The notes under the pieces are model-generated. The model was not told the DNA's origin. It searched no databases and was given only the letters and a program-made list of their open reading frames with translations. A stretch of DNA of 44,357 nt from positions 1-44,357 of the forward strand of contig DOAQ01000005.1 of assembly GCA_003506435.1 (NCBI GenBank), read 5' to 3'. The position numbers and the translations under genes were made by a program. The stretch comes from Prolixibacteraceae bacterium (GTDB taxonomy: Bacteria; Bacteroidota; Bacteroidia; Bacteroidales; Prolixibacteraceae). Positions 15,272 to 25,135 of this stretch are shown here, one piece after another. Each line of letters starts with the position of its first letter. Positions within the stretch are counted from its first letter, which is position 1.

Positions 15272-16342
15272 ATGGAACTCCACATTTTGATAAAGTATAT
15301 CGAAGGAACAGCCAGCTATGATGAAAAACAAAAAGTGGAAAATTGGATTTTATCAGAAGCCCGGAATATTCAGTACCTAGAAAAAGTAAAAAAAATCTGG
15401 CTTTCAGTTGATGAACTAAAAGAATTAGCTTCAATTGATGTAAATAAGGACTGGAACCTTGTAGAAAAGAGAATGACAGAACGGTCAGGGAAGATCGAAA
15501 TCCGTTCGATCTTCAAATCAAAAATAATATATCTGGGGCGCATTGCCGCTGTTTTTTTATTGGGGGTAGTAATCTCAGGTCTGTTCTTTTATTTTGGACG
15601 GGAAAATCCCAATAATAAAAATATATCTCAGGCTCGCTTTGAATTCAATGTACCTGAAGGACAAAAATCCGATTTGGTATTACCCGATGGAACGAAGGTC
15701 ATGGTAAATGCAGGAAGCAAACTTTCTTTCCCGAAAGAATTCAGTGAAAATAACAGGGAAGTATGGATGGAGGGGGAAGCATTCTTCGAGGTAAAAAAAG
15801 ATGCTTCAAATCCATTCATTGTTCATACTTCCGGCATAAATATCAAAGTTTTGGGAACAACGTTTAATGTCAGGGCTTATTCCGATGAACAGTTAATTGA
15901 AACAACTCTGCTTGAAGGAAAAGTCTTGCTGAACAAAGACTCTGACGACAAAACAGAAAATTTCGTTGAGCTGAATCCCAGCCATAAAGCAATCTACTTA
16001 AAAAATAAAGATGCCAAAATCTCAGCCGGTCTGGGCCGGGAATTTCAGGGACCATTGAAAGTTGATGAAATTTTAATTTCTGAACTAATTAATACCGAAG
16101 CAACTACATCCTGGATACAAGGGAAATTAATTTTCGAGAACGAGTTTTTTGATGTAATAACCAATCGGCTGGAAAAATATTATGGAGTAACAATTCGCAT
16201 TGAGGATGAATCATTAAAAAATATCAGATACACGGGAACACTAAAAAAAGTATCAATCGATCAAGCTTTAAAAGCCTTACAGTTAACAACTTCTTTTAAT
16301 TACAAAATGAATAATACCGAAATAATACTAACCCAAAAATAA
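15272..16342 (+). CDS. FecR-type anti-sigma factor
   Basis: This 356-residue inner-membrane protein has a cytoplasmic N-terminal domain (about 1-85), one membrane helix (about 90-110, FLLGVVISGLFFYFG) and a FecR domain in the periplasm (about 125-225). The last contains LPDGTKVMVNAGSKLSFP, GEAFFEVKKD and VLGTTFNVRAY. The C-terminal DUF4974/STN-like domain (about 285-356) has FFDVITNRLEKYYGV and DQALKALQLTT. It should hold the upstream sigma factor inactive and release it when the STN domain of the neighbouring SusC reports substrate. It ends just before a terminator. Confidence 0.94.
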   Translation: MELHILIKYIEGTASYDEKQKVENWILSEARNIQYLEKVKKIWLSVDELKELASIDVNKDWNLVEKRMTERSGKIEIRSIFKSKIIYLGRIAAVFLLGVVISGLFFYFGRENPNNKNISQARFEFNVPEGQKSDLVLPDGTKVMVNAGSKLSFPKEFSENNREVWMEGEAFFEVKKDASNPFIVHTSGINIKVLGTTFNVRAYSDEQLIETTLLEGKVLLNKDSDDKTENFVELNPSHKAIYLKNKDAKISAGLGREFQGPLKVDEILISELINTEATTSWIQGKLIFENEFFDVITNRLEKYYGVTIRIEDESLKNIRYTGTLKKVSIDQALKALQLTTSFNYKMNNTEIILTQK

Positions 16343-16361
16343 ACGCCTATGTTAAACGAAA

Positions 16362-16443
16362 GAGCCGGAAGGTAAACCCCGGCTCCACTTATTTTGCTAA
16401 ACTCGAAGTAATCTTTCCTGCAAGAAATAGCGATTACTTTTTT
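16362..16443 (+). terminator. Double hairpin between fecR and susC
   Basis: The first hairpin is GAGCCGG (16362-16368) paired with CCGGCTC (16379-16385). The second is AAGTAATC (16406-16413) paired with GATTACTT (16432-16439), followed by six T (16438-16443). The second has the form of a rho-independent terminator. It separates the regulator transcript from susC, which starts 26 bp later and so needs a promoter inside or just after this region, or readthrough. Confidence 0.7.
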
Positions 16444-16468
16444 GTCTAACTAATACAAATACAAGTTT

Positions 16469-19400
16469 ATGAAAAAAAACGAATGTGGGCAGCGCTTTGC
16501 TGATAAAAAAAGTCTGCTCCTAATTTTTAGGAAAATGAAACTAACTGTTTTAATCGTTTGTCTAAGTATTCTTACTTCATTGGGTTCTGTCTATTCACAG
16601 AATTCCCATTTAAGTTTGGACTTAAAAAAATCAAGCCTGCGAGAAGTACTCACGGAAATCGAAAATCAAACCAAATTTTCATTCCTGTACAAAGCCGATT
16701 TGATCGATCACGAACAGCTTGTCGATGTGAATGTAACCGATGCTAGTGTTCCTGAAATTCTTGATTTGCTTGCCAATAAAGTTGGTTTTAGCTATCAGAT
16801 CATGGATAACTCAATCATCGTATTAACGGCAGGTGAAAGTAAACAAAGCATTAAAGTTACGGGCAAAGTCACCGACTCGTCCGGCCAACCTTTACCTGGG
16901 GTTACAGTAATTGTAAAAGGGACAACAACGGGTAGTATTACCGACTTTGATGGAAAGTATTTTCTTAATGATGTACCAGGGAATGCTATCCTTGTATTTT
17001 CGTTTGTAGGAATGAAAACACAGGAAGTTTCTGTTGCCGGAAAAGACCATATAGTAATACAATTGGAAGAAGATGCAATAGGGGTAGAAGAAGTTGTAGT
17101 TACTGCGTTGGGAATTATGCGCGAAAAGAAAGCGTTGGGATATGCTGTACAGGAAGTTAATGGTAGCAGCCTGGTGGAAGCAAAGGAAACAAACCTGGTG
17201 CAATCTCTGGCTGGGAGAATGGCCGGTGTAAACGTCAGTTCAAATTCCACCATTGGGGGTTCGGCAAGAATCATTATCCGTGGTGAGACATCTTTAGATA
17301 TTAATAACAACCAGGCTTTAATTGTTTTGAATGGGATTCCGATAAGCAATGGGAGTTCAATTGCCAACAATGCCGACTACGGTAACAGTTCTGGTGAAAT
17401 CAACCCGGACGATGTAAAAAGTATCACCGTGCTAAAGGGCCCCAGCGCTGCGGCATTGTATGGTTCACGTGCGGCTGCAGGTGTTGTGCTGATTACTACC
17501 AAATCGGGGAAAAGCACGAAAGGTATTGGCGTTTCGGTAAATAGCAGTACTACTTTTGAAACGCCTTTACGTTTGCCTCAATTTCAGAATAAATTTGGAC
17601 AGGGGACAAATGGCCTTTATCAGGGATCAAACTTTGGGTACAATGGTATTTATCCGAATGACCCTACTGGCGGGGACAGGTATGATGAAAGCTGGGGACC
17701 GCGATTAGATGCAGGTTTAATGATGGCCCAGTTTGATTCACCTACCACCAACGGGTATCGCGGTGGGGATGTTCATTTAGCAAACCGAGGTGATATTATT
17801 CCTACCCCTTGGGTTTCTCATCCCAACAATGTCAGGGATTTTTTTGAAACTGGTGTAACGGAATCGAACAGTGTTGCATTAACAGGAGGAAACGAACAAG
17901 GAAACTATCGTCTTTCTTATTCCAATATAATCCAGAAAGGCAGCATCCCAAATACTGACTTGAAAAGAAATACAATTGGCCTTAACGTTAACTATAATCT
18001 GACCAAACGCTTTTCTGTTGATGCCAATATAAACTATATCCGCAGCGACAGTGAAAACAGGCCAATGGGGAACTATGGGCAACAAAACATCATGTATGAT
18101 GTGGTCTGGCTTCCCCGCTCGATAAACATGAAAAGCCTTCGGGATTATTGGCAACCCGGGCTGGAGGGTATTCAGCAGTTCGGCTGGAGTTACAATAATG
18201 AGGACAACCCATACATTAATGCAAATTACATGACCAATGGCCAACAAAAAGACCATATCATGGGACATGCTGCATTAAATTACCAGATCACAAATGACCT
18301 TACCTTAAAAGTGAGAACTGGGATGGACCTTTATCATGAGAACCTTCCTTCGAAACGGCTTGCAAATACCAAACAATCTACATACGGGGCCTATTGGCAA
18401 TACAATAACTATTATAAAGAACTAAATTCAGATTTCCTGCTTTCATACAATAAGCAGGCCAATGAAAATTGGCATTTCTCAGCTTCATTAGGAGGAAACA
18501 GGATGACCATGGATGCAAGGGGAAATTATATCGGGGCAGCCCAATTGCAAGTACCCGGCGTTTACAATGTAAGTAATGTACGTGGAACAGTAGCTGCAAG
18601 TAGCGCAACATATACAAAACAGATTAATAGTTTATATGGTATGGGCCAGGTTTCCTATAAGAACATGATTTATATGGATATTACAGGACGTAACGACTGG
18701 TCGAGTACATTGCCTGCTGCCAATAACTCATATTTTTATCCTTCCCTATCGGTCAGTGGTATTCTATCTCAAATTTTCACGTTACCTGAATTTATATCGT
18801 TTGCAAAAGTTAGGGCTTCCTATGCCGAAGTAGGTAAAGATACCGGGCCTTATTCGCTGGACCCGACATATTCCTATGCAACGGCTTGGGGAACAATTAC
18901 TGCTTTGTCCTACCCTTCCACATTGAAAAATCCAGATCTTAAACCGGAAATGGTTAACAACTATGAGGCTGGCATCGATCTCCGTTTTTTCAATAATCGG
19001 TTGGAATTGGATATTGCTGTATATGAAAGTCATTCAATCAACCAGATACTTCCGTTGCAAATATCACCAACCTCTGGATTTGCCAGTAGAATGATCAATG
19101 CCGGAGAAATACGAAACCGGGGATTTGAAGCTGTGTTAAACGCTACACCAATTAAAACAGACAGCGGATTCCAATGGGATATTTCTGTAAATTTTGCCAG
19201 CAACAGAGGAACACTTATTTCTTTAACCGAAGGGATGACAGAATATAGCCAGTCGAAACCTGGTGAAGACGCCTATATTAAAGCAGTTATAGGTGAACGC
19301 ATGGGGAATATTTACGGACAAGGTTTTAAACGTGCGCCCGATGGACAAATCATTATTAATGCAGCGAATGGGCAAGCTGTAAAAACTTCTGAATATGTAT

Positions 19401-19975
19401 TGCAGGGGAATTATAATCCCGACTGGACGGCAGGTATTAATAATATATTTTCATACAAAAATTTTAGTATTAGTACATTGTTTGATATTCGGCAAGGAGG
19501 CATTTTTGTGTCTCGTTTTATTAATAAAGGCATAGGTGCAGGCCAGTTAATTGAAACGCAGGCTTTACGCGAAGACCAGCCAGTGGGGCAAGAATACCAA
19601 AAAATTTATATCAGGGAGGGTGTAAATTTGAACGCTGACGGAACCTACACTCCAAATACAACGCCTCAAACGATCAGGGATTATCACAAAATGTGGTATG
19701 ACCACAATACCGAAGTCCAAAAACAAAATGCTTCGTTTGTGAAATTACGCGAAGTTATTATCGGATATTCATTGCCTAAATCATTGTTAAGTAAGACACC
19801 TATAACTAGTGCTAAATTTTCATTGGTAGGCAGAAACCTGTTCCTCTGGACAGAGAACAAACATGTGGACCCTGAAACACCAACCACATCTGGTAGCGGA
19901 TTGATTCCCGGATTTGAAAACATGGCTCTCCCATCAATGAGAAGCTACGGGTTTAATCTTGACTTTAGCTTTTAA
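16469..19975 (+). CDS. susC-like: SusC/RagA TonB-dependent transporter with STN domain
   Basis: This 1168-residue outer-membrane transporter starts with a signal sequence (hydrophobic stretch about 23-44, ending VYSQ). An STN signalling domain follows (about 48-125: LREVLTEIENQTKFSFLYKA), then a carboxypeptidase-like beta domain (about 130-200: VTGKVTDSSGQPLPGVTVIV). A TonB-box-like stretch EEVVVTALG, a plug (GRMAGVNVSS, VLKGPSAAALYGSRAAAGVV) and a long barrel end in FNLDFSF. It imports oligosaccharides bound by SusD using TonB energy. The STN domain should signal to FecR. Paired with susD 27 bp downstream. Confidence 0.96.
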   Translation: MKKNECGQRFADKKSLLLIFRKMKLTVLIVCLSILTSLGSVYSQNSHLSLDLKKSSLREVLTEIENQTKFSFLYKADLIDHEQLVDVNVTDASVPEILDLLANKVGFSYQIMDNSIIVLTAGESKQSIKVTGKVTDSSGQPLPGVTVIVKGTTTGSITDFDGKYFLNDVPGNAILVFSFVGMKTQEVSVAGKDHIVIQLEEDAIGVEEVVVTALGIMREKKALGYAVQEVNGSSLVEAKETNLVQSLAGRMAGVNVSSNSTIGGSARIIIRGETSLDINNNQALIVLNGIPISNGSSIANNADYGNSSGEINPDDVKSITVLKGPSAAALYGSRAAAGVVLITTKSGKSTKGIGVSVNSSTTFETPLRLPQFQNKFGQGTNGLYQGSNFGYNGIYPNDPTGGDRYDESWGPRLDAGLMMAQFDSPTTNGYRGGDVHLANRGDIIPTPWVSHPNNVRDFFETGVTESNSVALTGGNEQGNYRLSYSNIIQKGSIPNTDLKRNTIGLNVNYNLTKRFSVDANINYIRSDSENRPMGNYGQQNIMYDVVWLPRSINMKSLRDYWQPGLEGIQQFGWSYNNEDNPYINANYMTNGQQKDHIMGHAALNYQITNDLTLKVRTGMDLYHENLPSKRLANTKQSTYGAYWQYNNYYKELNSDFLLSYNKQANENWHFSASLGGNRMTMDARGNYIGAAQLQVPGVYNVSNVRGTVAASSATYTKQINSLYGMGQVSYKNMIYMDITGRNDWSSTLPAANNSYFYPSLSVSGILSQIFTLPEFISFAKVRASYAEVGKDTGPYSLDPTYSYATAWGTITALSYPSTLKNPDLKPEMVNNYEAGIDLRFFNNRLELDIAVYESHSINQILPLQISPTSGFASRMINAGEIRNRGFEAVLNATPIKTDSGFQWDISVNFASNRGTLISLTEGMTEYSQSKPGEDAYIKAVIGERMGNIYGQGFKRAPDGQIIINAANGQAVKTSEYVLQGNYNPDWTAGINNIFSYKNFSISTLFDIRQGGIFVSRFINKGIGAGQLIETQALREDQPVGQEYQKIYIREGVNLNADGTYTPNTTPQTIRDYHKMWYDHNTEVQKQNASFVKLREVIIGYSLPKSLLSKTPITSAKFSLVGRNLFLWTENKHVDPETPTTSGSGLIPGFENMALPSMRSYGFNLDFSF

Positions 19976-20002
19976 TGTTTAATCATTTAAAATCGTGATA
20001 TT

Positions 20003-21526
20003 ATGAATAAGAAAATAATATATATATCGCTTCTCTTATTGCTCGTTTTTACATTTGAAAATTGCACAAACGATTTTGAAGAGATTAATGCCGATCCGAA
20101 TAGCATTATTAATCCAACACCCGACTTATTACTCCCTACGATTATACGTTCTTCACAGTTGGATTATTTCTATAAGAATTTTGAGAACGGGAACTGTGCT
20201 GCTGATCAGGTCGCCTATCAATACATGAGCGTATTTAATTGGGATGCCTCAACCGCTGATAAGTTTTGTTGGGGTACTTTTTACGATTATCTTCGGAATG
20301 TCCAAAAAATGATTGAAATATCGACCAAAACCGGACAAAATAATTATCTGGCAGTCGCCCTGATTTATAAGTCGTGGATGTTCCAGGTACTGACTGATAA
20401 TTTTGGTGACTTACCTTATTCTGAAGCTCTAAAAGGCGAAAGTGATGGGATAAACCAACCCGGTTACGATACACAGGAAGCTATCTATACGGGAATACTC
20501 AGCGACCTTACGACGGCCAATGATTTGATTGGCACCACTGGCGAAGTAATAAAAGGGGATATTTTATTTGGTAACAATATTACCAAATGGAAAAAGTTTG
20601 CCAATTCATTAAAAATTCGTTGTTTAATGAGAATCTCCGGGCGTAATAATCCGTCAACTGCATTGCAAACTATCATCAACGATCCTATCAAATATCCGGT
20701 ATTTACATCAAAAGATGATCAGGCCGCATTTACATTTCTTGCTGATGCGCCCAACCAATCACCTATTTATCCAAATTACGGCAAGGTTACAGGATTTTAT
20801 ATTTCCAAAACCATGGCCGATTTTATGAATGTAACAGGCGATAAACGGATCAAACTTTTTGCCCAGCCAACGCCAAATTCTGTACTCGCAGGAGTTCCAA
20901 TATACGCAGGCGTACCAAATGGGCTTGGAGATGCATCCAGTACCTATAATGGAGGTACCAATAACCAGTCGCCGGTAGGTTTGTTATGGTACGGAATTCA
21001 AAATAGTACTTTGGCTTCACCCAATGCCCATCAATCGTTGATAATGACTTATTCCGAATTACAATTTGCTTTGGCGGAAGCAGCCGAGAAAGGGTATATC
21101 AGTGGTGGAACAACGGTTGCCAAAACCTATTATGAAAAAGGGATACAGGCTTCTTATGAATATTGGCAAAGCCGGATTCCTTCTAATTTTGTCCTTCCAA
21201 AGAAAGCCGACATCACGTGGGATGCAGCTTATCTGGCTGTTCCTGCTGTAGCTTATGCTGGTACAACTGCTGAGAAATTAGCAAAGATTGCAACCCAGAA
21301 ATGGATTGACTTGTTCTCTCTTGGGTTCGAAGCATGGGCTGAATGGAGGCGTACCAATTCACCTACATTGGTTGCCGGACCAAATACGTTTAATGATGGT
21401 AAAATTCCGGTTCGGATGGTTTATCCCAGTTCAGAGCAAGCCTATAATAAAACAAATTATGACGCTGCTGTTGCCAGAATAGGTGGCGACAACCTAAACG
21501 TAAAAGTTTGGTGGGATGTAAATTAA
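20003..21526 (+). CDS. susD-like: SusD/RagB-family glycan-binding lipoprotein
   Basis: This 507-residue lipoprotein has lipid-anchor Cys21 after a hydrophobic signal (VFTFENC). The acidic residues after it (TNDFEE) fit the surface-export signal of Bacteroidota. DFEEINADPN near the N-terminus is characteristic of the SusD-like_2 group. TPR-like helices carry QVLTDNFGDLPYSEAL (about 131-146) and EKLAKIATQKWIDLFSLGFEAW (about 420-440). It forms the lid over SusC and binds the glycan at the surface. It is followed by a strong hairpin that may reduce transcription of the enzymes relative to susCD. Confidence 0.95.
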   Translation: MNKKIIYISLLLLLVFTFENCTNDFEEINADPNSIINPTPDLLLPTIIRSSQLDYFYKNFENGNCAADQVAYQYMSVFNWDASTADKFCWGTFYDYLRNVQKMIEISTKTGQNNYLAVALIYKSWMFQVLTDNFGDLPYSEALKGESDGINQPGYDTQEAIYTGILSDLTTANDLIGTTGEVIKGDILFGNNITKWKKFANSLKIRCLMRISGRNNPSTALQTIINDPIKYPVFTSKDDQAAFTFLADAPNQSPIYPNYGKVTGFYISKTMADFMNVTGDKRIKLFAQPTPNSVLAGVPIYAGVPNGLGDASSTYNGGTNNQSPVGLLWYGIQNSTLASPNAHQSLIMTYSELQFALAEAAEKGYISGGTTVAKTYYEKGIQASYEYWQSRIPSNFVLPKKADITWDAAYLAVPAVAYAGTTAEKLAKIATQKWIDLFSLGFEAWAEWRRTNSPTLVAGPNTFNDGKIPVRMVYPSSEQAYNKTNYDAAVARIGGDNLNVKVWWDVN

Positions 21527-21551
21527 ATCAATTCACTTAAAAAAGATAAGA

Positions 21552-21585
21552 AGGAAGGTAAGTGTCAATGGATGCTTACCTTCCT
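21552..21585 (+). terminator. Strong hairpin after susD (attenuator-like)
   Basis: AGGAAGGTAAG (21552-21562) pairs perfectly with CTTACCTTCCT (21575-21585), an 11-bp stem with a 12-nt loop. T-rich sequence follows some 15 bp later (T8 near 21601-21608). The lack of an immediate T-run suggests partial termination or protection of the susCD transcript from 3' decay. It lies in the 212-bp gap before the first GH92 gene. Confidence 0.6.
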
Positions 21586-21738
21586 AACATTATTTGATTA
21601 TTTTTTTTGCGGTAGGCTCCATTTAGCAATCCTTCAATTTAAGTTCCCGATAAACTAATTGTTGAAGTCAATATTATAATGTCTGGCTGGAAAGCTTCAG
21701 ATAATTATCAACTACATACAAATCTATAATAACCGAAA

Positions 21739-24009
21739 ATGAAACAAAAAATAAAATTACTCCCGATTTTGGCATTGTTACTGGTAACCCTGATGCTTCA
21801 GTGCTGTACCGATGGAAATGAAAAAACGCCTGTCGATTACGTAAATATGTACATTGGTACAATCAGCCCCAAAACCCACGGTTTAACTCCGGGAGTTAAA
21901 TTGCCTGGCGGTGCAATGCGGTTGTTTCCAACCTTTACGCCGGGGGTAAAGGATCAGTATTTAGCTGATAAAATAATTGGCTTCCCAATGAGCTTTGGTA
22001 GTTTGATGATCAATACCGGTAATGTGAAAACGGGGATACTTGAGAATGCTTCGAAATTCGACCATGATCTGGAAACCGCAACTCCATATTATTATCAGGC
22101 GCTCCTTGAAGATCCGGATATTAATGCCGAATACACCATTACAACCCATACCGTTTTGTTCCGGTTTACACTTCCGAAGGATACAACATCCAATTTGCTC
22201 CTGAATATGGCCGGAAATGCCGTCGTTGAAATAAAGAACAACACTACCATCGAAGGAGCATCTACTTTATCGAATGGGGCAAAATATTATTTCTGTGCGG
22301 AATTGAGCAGTCCGTTCACGTCTTGCGGCACTTGGCAAAACGACACTGTTAACCCCAATTCGAGATTGCAAAAAGGAGAAAAACTTGGTTTATATGTTGA
22401 TTATCCGACTTCCGGCAGTGAAAAACTCGAAATAAAAGTAGGAGTCTCTCCCACAAGCATCGATGAAGCCCGCAGCTATATTGCCAACGAAATTGGTTCT
22501 TTGACTTTTGAGCAGGTAAAACAGAAAGCCAAAGATTTGTGGAACAAGGAATTGAGCCTGATCAAAGTTGAAGGTGGAACCGAGAAACAACGTACCATTT
22601 TTTACAGCACGCTTTATATGACCCGTATTGGAATGGGCAATGTGTGGGATACTTACAGGTGCGCGTACCCGCTTCAAACGATCATCAAACCGGAAGAAAA
22701 CATGCAAGCCATTCGATGGTTTATCGACAGATACGAAAAAACCGGTTGGTTGCCAAGTTCGGGCGCTATGATCGGGCATCATTCCACCGCTGTTATCGTT
22801 GATTCTTATATGAAAGGCATGCGTGATTTTGATGTCGAAAAAGCGTATGAAGGCATGAAGAAAAATGCGATGGAAGCTACCATGATCCCCTGGAAAGATG
22901 AGGGATATATCACGGAACTCGAACAATGTTATTTTGATAAAGGTTTTTATCCGGCTTTGCCCGTCAGGGAAGATGCCAAAGTTGCCAATCCTGATGAATG
23001 GAGGAAAAACCTGATTCCCATTATCAAAGCAGAAATGCCTTACCAGATTTCGTGGGTAACTCACGTAAGTGTAAAAGAATGGGTCAAAGAGGTCAATCCA
23101 TGGCACCGGCGGCAGTCGGTTTCGGTTACACTCGAACATTGTTACGACGACTGGTGCCTGGCACAACTGGCAAAAGCACTTGGCAAGGAAGCCGATTATC
23201 AGCTCTTCATGAAACGGGCACATAACTACCAGAATGTGTATAATCCGGCTATTGGCTTTATGGCTCCCAAGTCAGCCGACGGAAATTGGATAGAACCCTT
23301 TGATCCCAAGTTATCTGGGGGGTTCGCTGGTGAAGAATATTTTGCTGAAGCCAATTCGTGGATTTATACATGGCACGTACAGCACGACGTTCAGGGACTT
23401 ATCAACCTGATGGGAGGAAGGGAAAAATTTATCACTAAGCTGAATGCCCTCTTTGTTGAATGGTACCTGATGGATAAACCGGCATTCATTGGTCAGTTTC
23501 CTGATATGACGGGGCTTATCGGACAGTATTGCCAGGGGAACGAACCTTCTTTCCATATTCCGTACCTGTATAATTATGCCGGGCAACAATGGATGACAGC
23601 AAGCAGAGTACGAAAGATCATGGACTTGTGGTACGATTCAACCCCCTTTGGTTATTGTGGTGACGACGACGGTGGAGCCATGTCAGGTTGGTATGTATTC
23701 TCCTCGATGGGCTTCTATCCGCAATGTCCCGGACAACCAATTTACGATATCGGAAGCCCGATTTTTGAAAAGTCAACGATTGATGTTGGCGGCGGAAAGA
23801 CATTTGTGGTCGAAGCCAAAGAGGTATCGGCACAGAATAAGTACATCCAATCGGCTATGCTAAACGGAACGCCGCTCAATAAACCGTGGTTCACTCATGC
23901 GGATATAATAAAAGGAGGAAGGCTTGTCCTTCAGATGGGACCACGTCCAAACAAAAATTGGGGTAGTGCCCCTGATGCAGCAGCACCTTCTATGTCTGCT
24001 CCACAATGA
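21739..24009 (+). CDS. GH92 family exo-alpha-mannosidase-like lipoprotein (first)
   Basis: This 756-residue protein has a lipoprotein-type signal ending in LMLQCC (Cys22 or Cys23). The N-terminal beta domain begins with PVDYVNMYIGT. The (alpha/alpha)6 catalytic part contains GWLPSSGAMIGHHSTAVI, WKDEGYI, the NEP motif holding the likely general acid (QGNEPSFHIPYLYNYAG), and GDDDGGAMSGWYVFSSMGFYP (about 640-660). GH92 enzymes remove alpha-mannose in a calcium-dependent, inverting reaction. The last motif departs from the usual GNDDxGQMSAWY (N to D, Q to A), and the N-terminal substrate loop also looks divergent, so linkage specificity may differ. Confidence 0.92.
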   Translation: MKQKIKLLPILALLLVTLMLQCCTDGNEKTPVDYVNMYIGTISPKTHGLTPGVKLPGGAMRLFPTFTPGVKDQYLADKIIGFPMSFGSLMINTGNVKTGILENASKFDHDLETATPYYYQALLEDPDINAEYTITTHTVLFRFTLPKDTTSNLLLNMAGNAVVEIKNNTTIEGASTLSNGAKYYFCAELSSPFTSCGTWQNDTVNPNSRLQKGEKLGLYVDYPTSGSEKLEIKVGVSPTSIDEARSYIANEIGSLTFEQVKQKAKDLWNKELSLIKVEGGTEKQRTIFYSTLYMTRIGMGNVWDTYRCAYPLQTIIKPEENMQAIRWFIDRYEKTGWLPSSGAMIGHHSTAVIVDSYMKGMRDFDVEKAYEGMKKNAMEATMIPWKDEGYITELEQCYFDKGFYPALPVREDAKVANPDEWRKNLIPIIKAEMPYQISWVTHVSVKEWVKEVNPWHRRQSVSVTLEHCYDDWCLAQLAKALGKEADYQLFMKRAHNYQNVYNPAIGFMAPKSADGNWIEPFDPKLSGGFAGEEYFAEANSWIYTWHVQHDVQGLINLMGGREKFITKLNALFVEWYLMDKPAFIGQFPDMTGLIGQYCQGNEPSFHIPYLYNYAGQQWMTASRVRKIMDLWYDSTPFGYCGDDDGGAMSGWYVFSSMGFYPQCPGQPIYDIGSPIFEKSTIDVGGGKTFVVEAKEVSAQNKYIQSAMLNGTPLNKPWFTHADIIKGGRLVLQMGPRPNKNWGSAPDAAAPSMSAPQ

Positions 24010-24046
24010 AATAAATGCCCAAAATTTTATCAACTATTGGGAACAG

Positions 24047-25093
24047 ATGAAAAAGACAATTGTTTTTCTACTGATAATAATGACGATATCCCTGATTTCA
24101 GGAGGAAAAGACTACAAACAAAAGCCTGTTCTCCGGTTTAATCAGGAGGGGAAATTTAAAATCGTTCAATTTACCGATGTTCATTTTCAATACAACTCAT
24201 ATCGGTCCGATAGTGTTTTGGTTCTTATTAAAAATGTGATTGCCCGAGAGAAACCTGATTTGATCGTTTTCACCGGAGATGTAGTTTGTTCCAAAGATAC
24301 CCGCCAGGCTTGGCTGTCTTTTTCAAAAGTGCTGATCGAAGCAAAAATCCCTTGGGCTATCATATTAGGAAATCATGATATTGAATATGAATTGACAGGG
24401 AAACAGATTATGGAAACGATTGTTGGTATGCCTTATAACCTCACCATCAATGGACCAGAAAATATTGCCGGAAACGGTAATTATATTCTGAATATCCAGT
24501 CTTCAAGTTCATCAAAACCTGCAGCTTTGCTCTATTGCTTCGATTCACACAGCGGATTTCATCCTAGAACAAATCTGGGAACTTATGAATGGATCAGGTT
24601 GAACCAGATTGAATGGTACCGAAATCAAAGCATTAAGTTCACAAAGAAAAATGGAGCGAACCCTTTGCCGGCCCTTGCATTTATTCATATTCCACTTCCT
24701 GAATACAAAGAAATTATCGGGAAAAATACAACTGTCGGCATGCAGCAGGAGACTGTCTGTTCCCCTGATTTAAATTCTGGTTTATATACAGCCATGATTG
24801 AATCCAAAGATGTGATGGGCGTTTTTGCTGGGCACGATCACAACAACAATTACATTGGTTGTTTGCGTAATATATGTCTGGCATACGGAAACGCAACCGG
24901 CAGACAAACCTATGGCGATATTGGCCGCGGGGCAAGGGTAATCGAATTGACTGAAAGTGAACGAAAATTCAATACGTGGATACTGAAACTTTACGAATGT
25001 GATAGAGAAAAAGACATCTGGATTTCCACAAACGACAATGAAAGGAGATATTTTGTTGCGTACCCCGATTCCTTTGCCGGAAAACAGGAATAG
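24047..25093 (+). CDS. Exported metallophosphoesterase
   Basis: This encodes 348 residues from the ATG of MKKTIVF; a frame from 23924 overlaps the GH92 gene and is rejected. A signal peptide covers residues 1-18. The calcineurin-like motifs are in order: D44 and H46 (FTDVHF), D78 (FTGDVV), N109 and H110 (LGNHD), HIPLPEY (about 208), and GHDHNNN (about 262). This is a complete di-metal site for hydrolysing phosphomono- or diesters. It resembles phosphodiesterases of the purple-acid-phosphatase/Icc type. Placed between GH92 and an AP-superfamily phosphatase gene, it may remove phosphate groups from the glycan substrate. Confidence 0.88.
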   Translation: MKKTIVFLLIIMTISLISGGKDYKQKPVLRFNQEGKFKIVQFTDVHFQYNSYRSDSVLVLIKNVIAREKPDLIVFTGDVVCSKDTRQAWLSFSKVLIEAKIPWAIILGNHDIEYELTGKQIMETIVGMPYNLTINGPENIAGNGNYILNIQSSSSSKPAALLYCFDSHSGFHPRTNLGTYEWIRLNQIEWYRNQSIKFTKKNGANPLPALAFIHIPLPEYKEIIGKNTTVGMQQETVCSPDLNSGLYTAMIESKDVMGVFAGHDHNNNYIGCLRNICLAYGNATGRQTYGDIGRGARVIELTESERKFNTWILKLYECDREKDIWISTNDNERRYFVAYPDSFAGKQE

Positions 25094-25135
25094 ATTTTTT
25101 AAAATGAACCACAACTTAAACATAAATTGACAACT

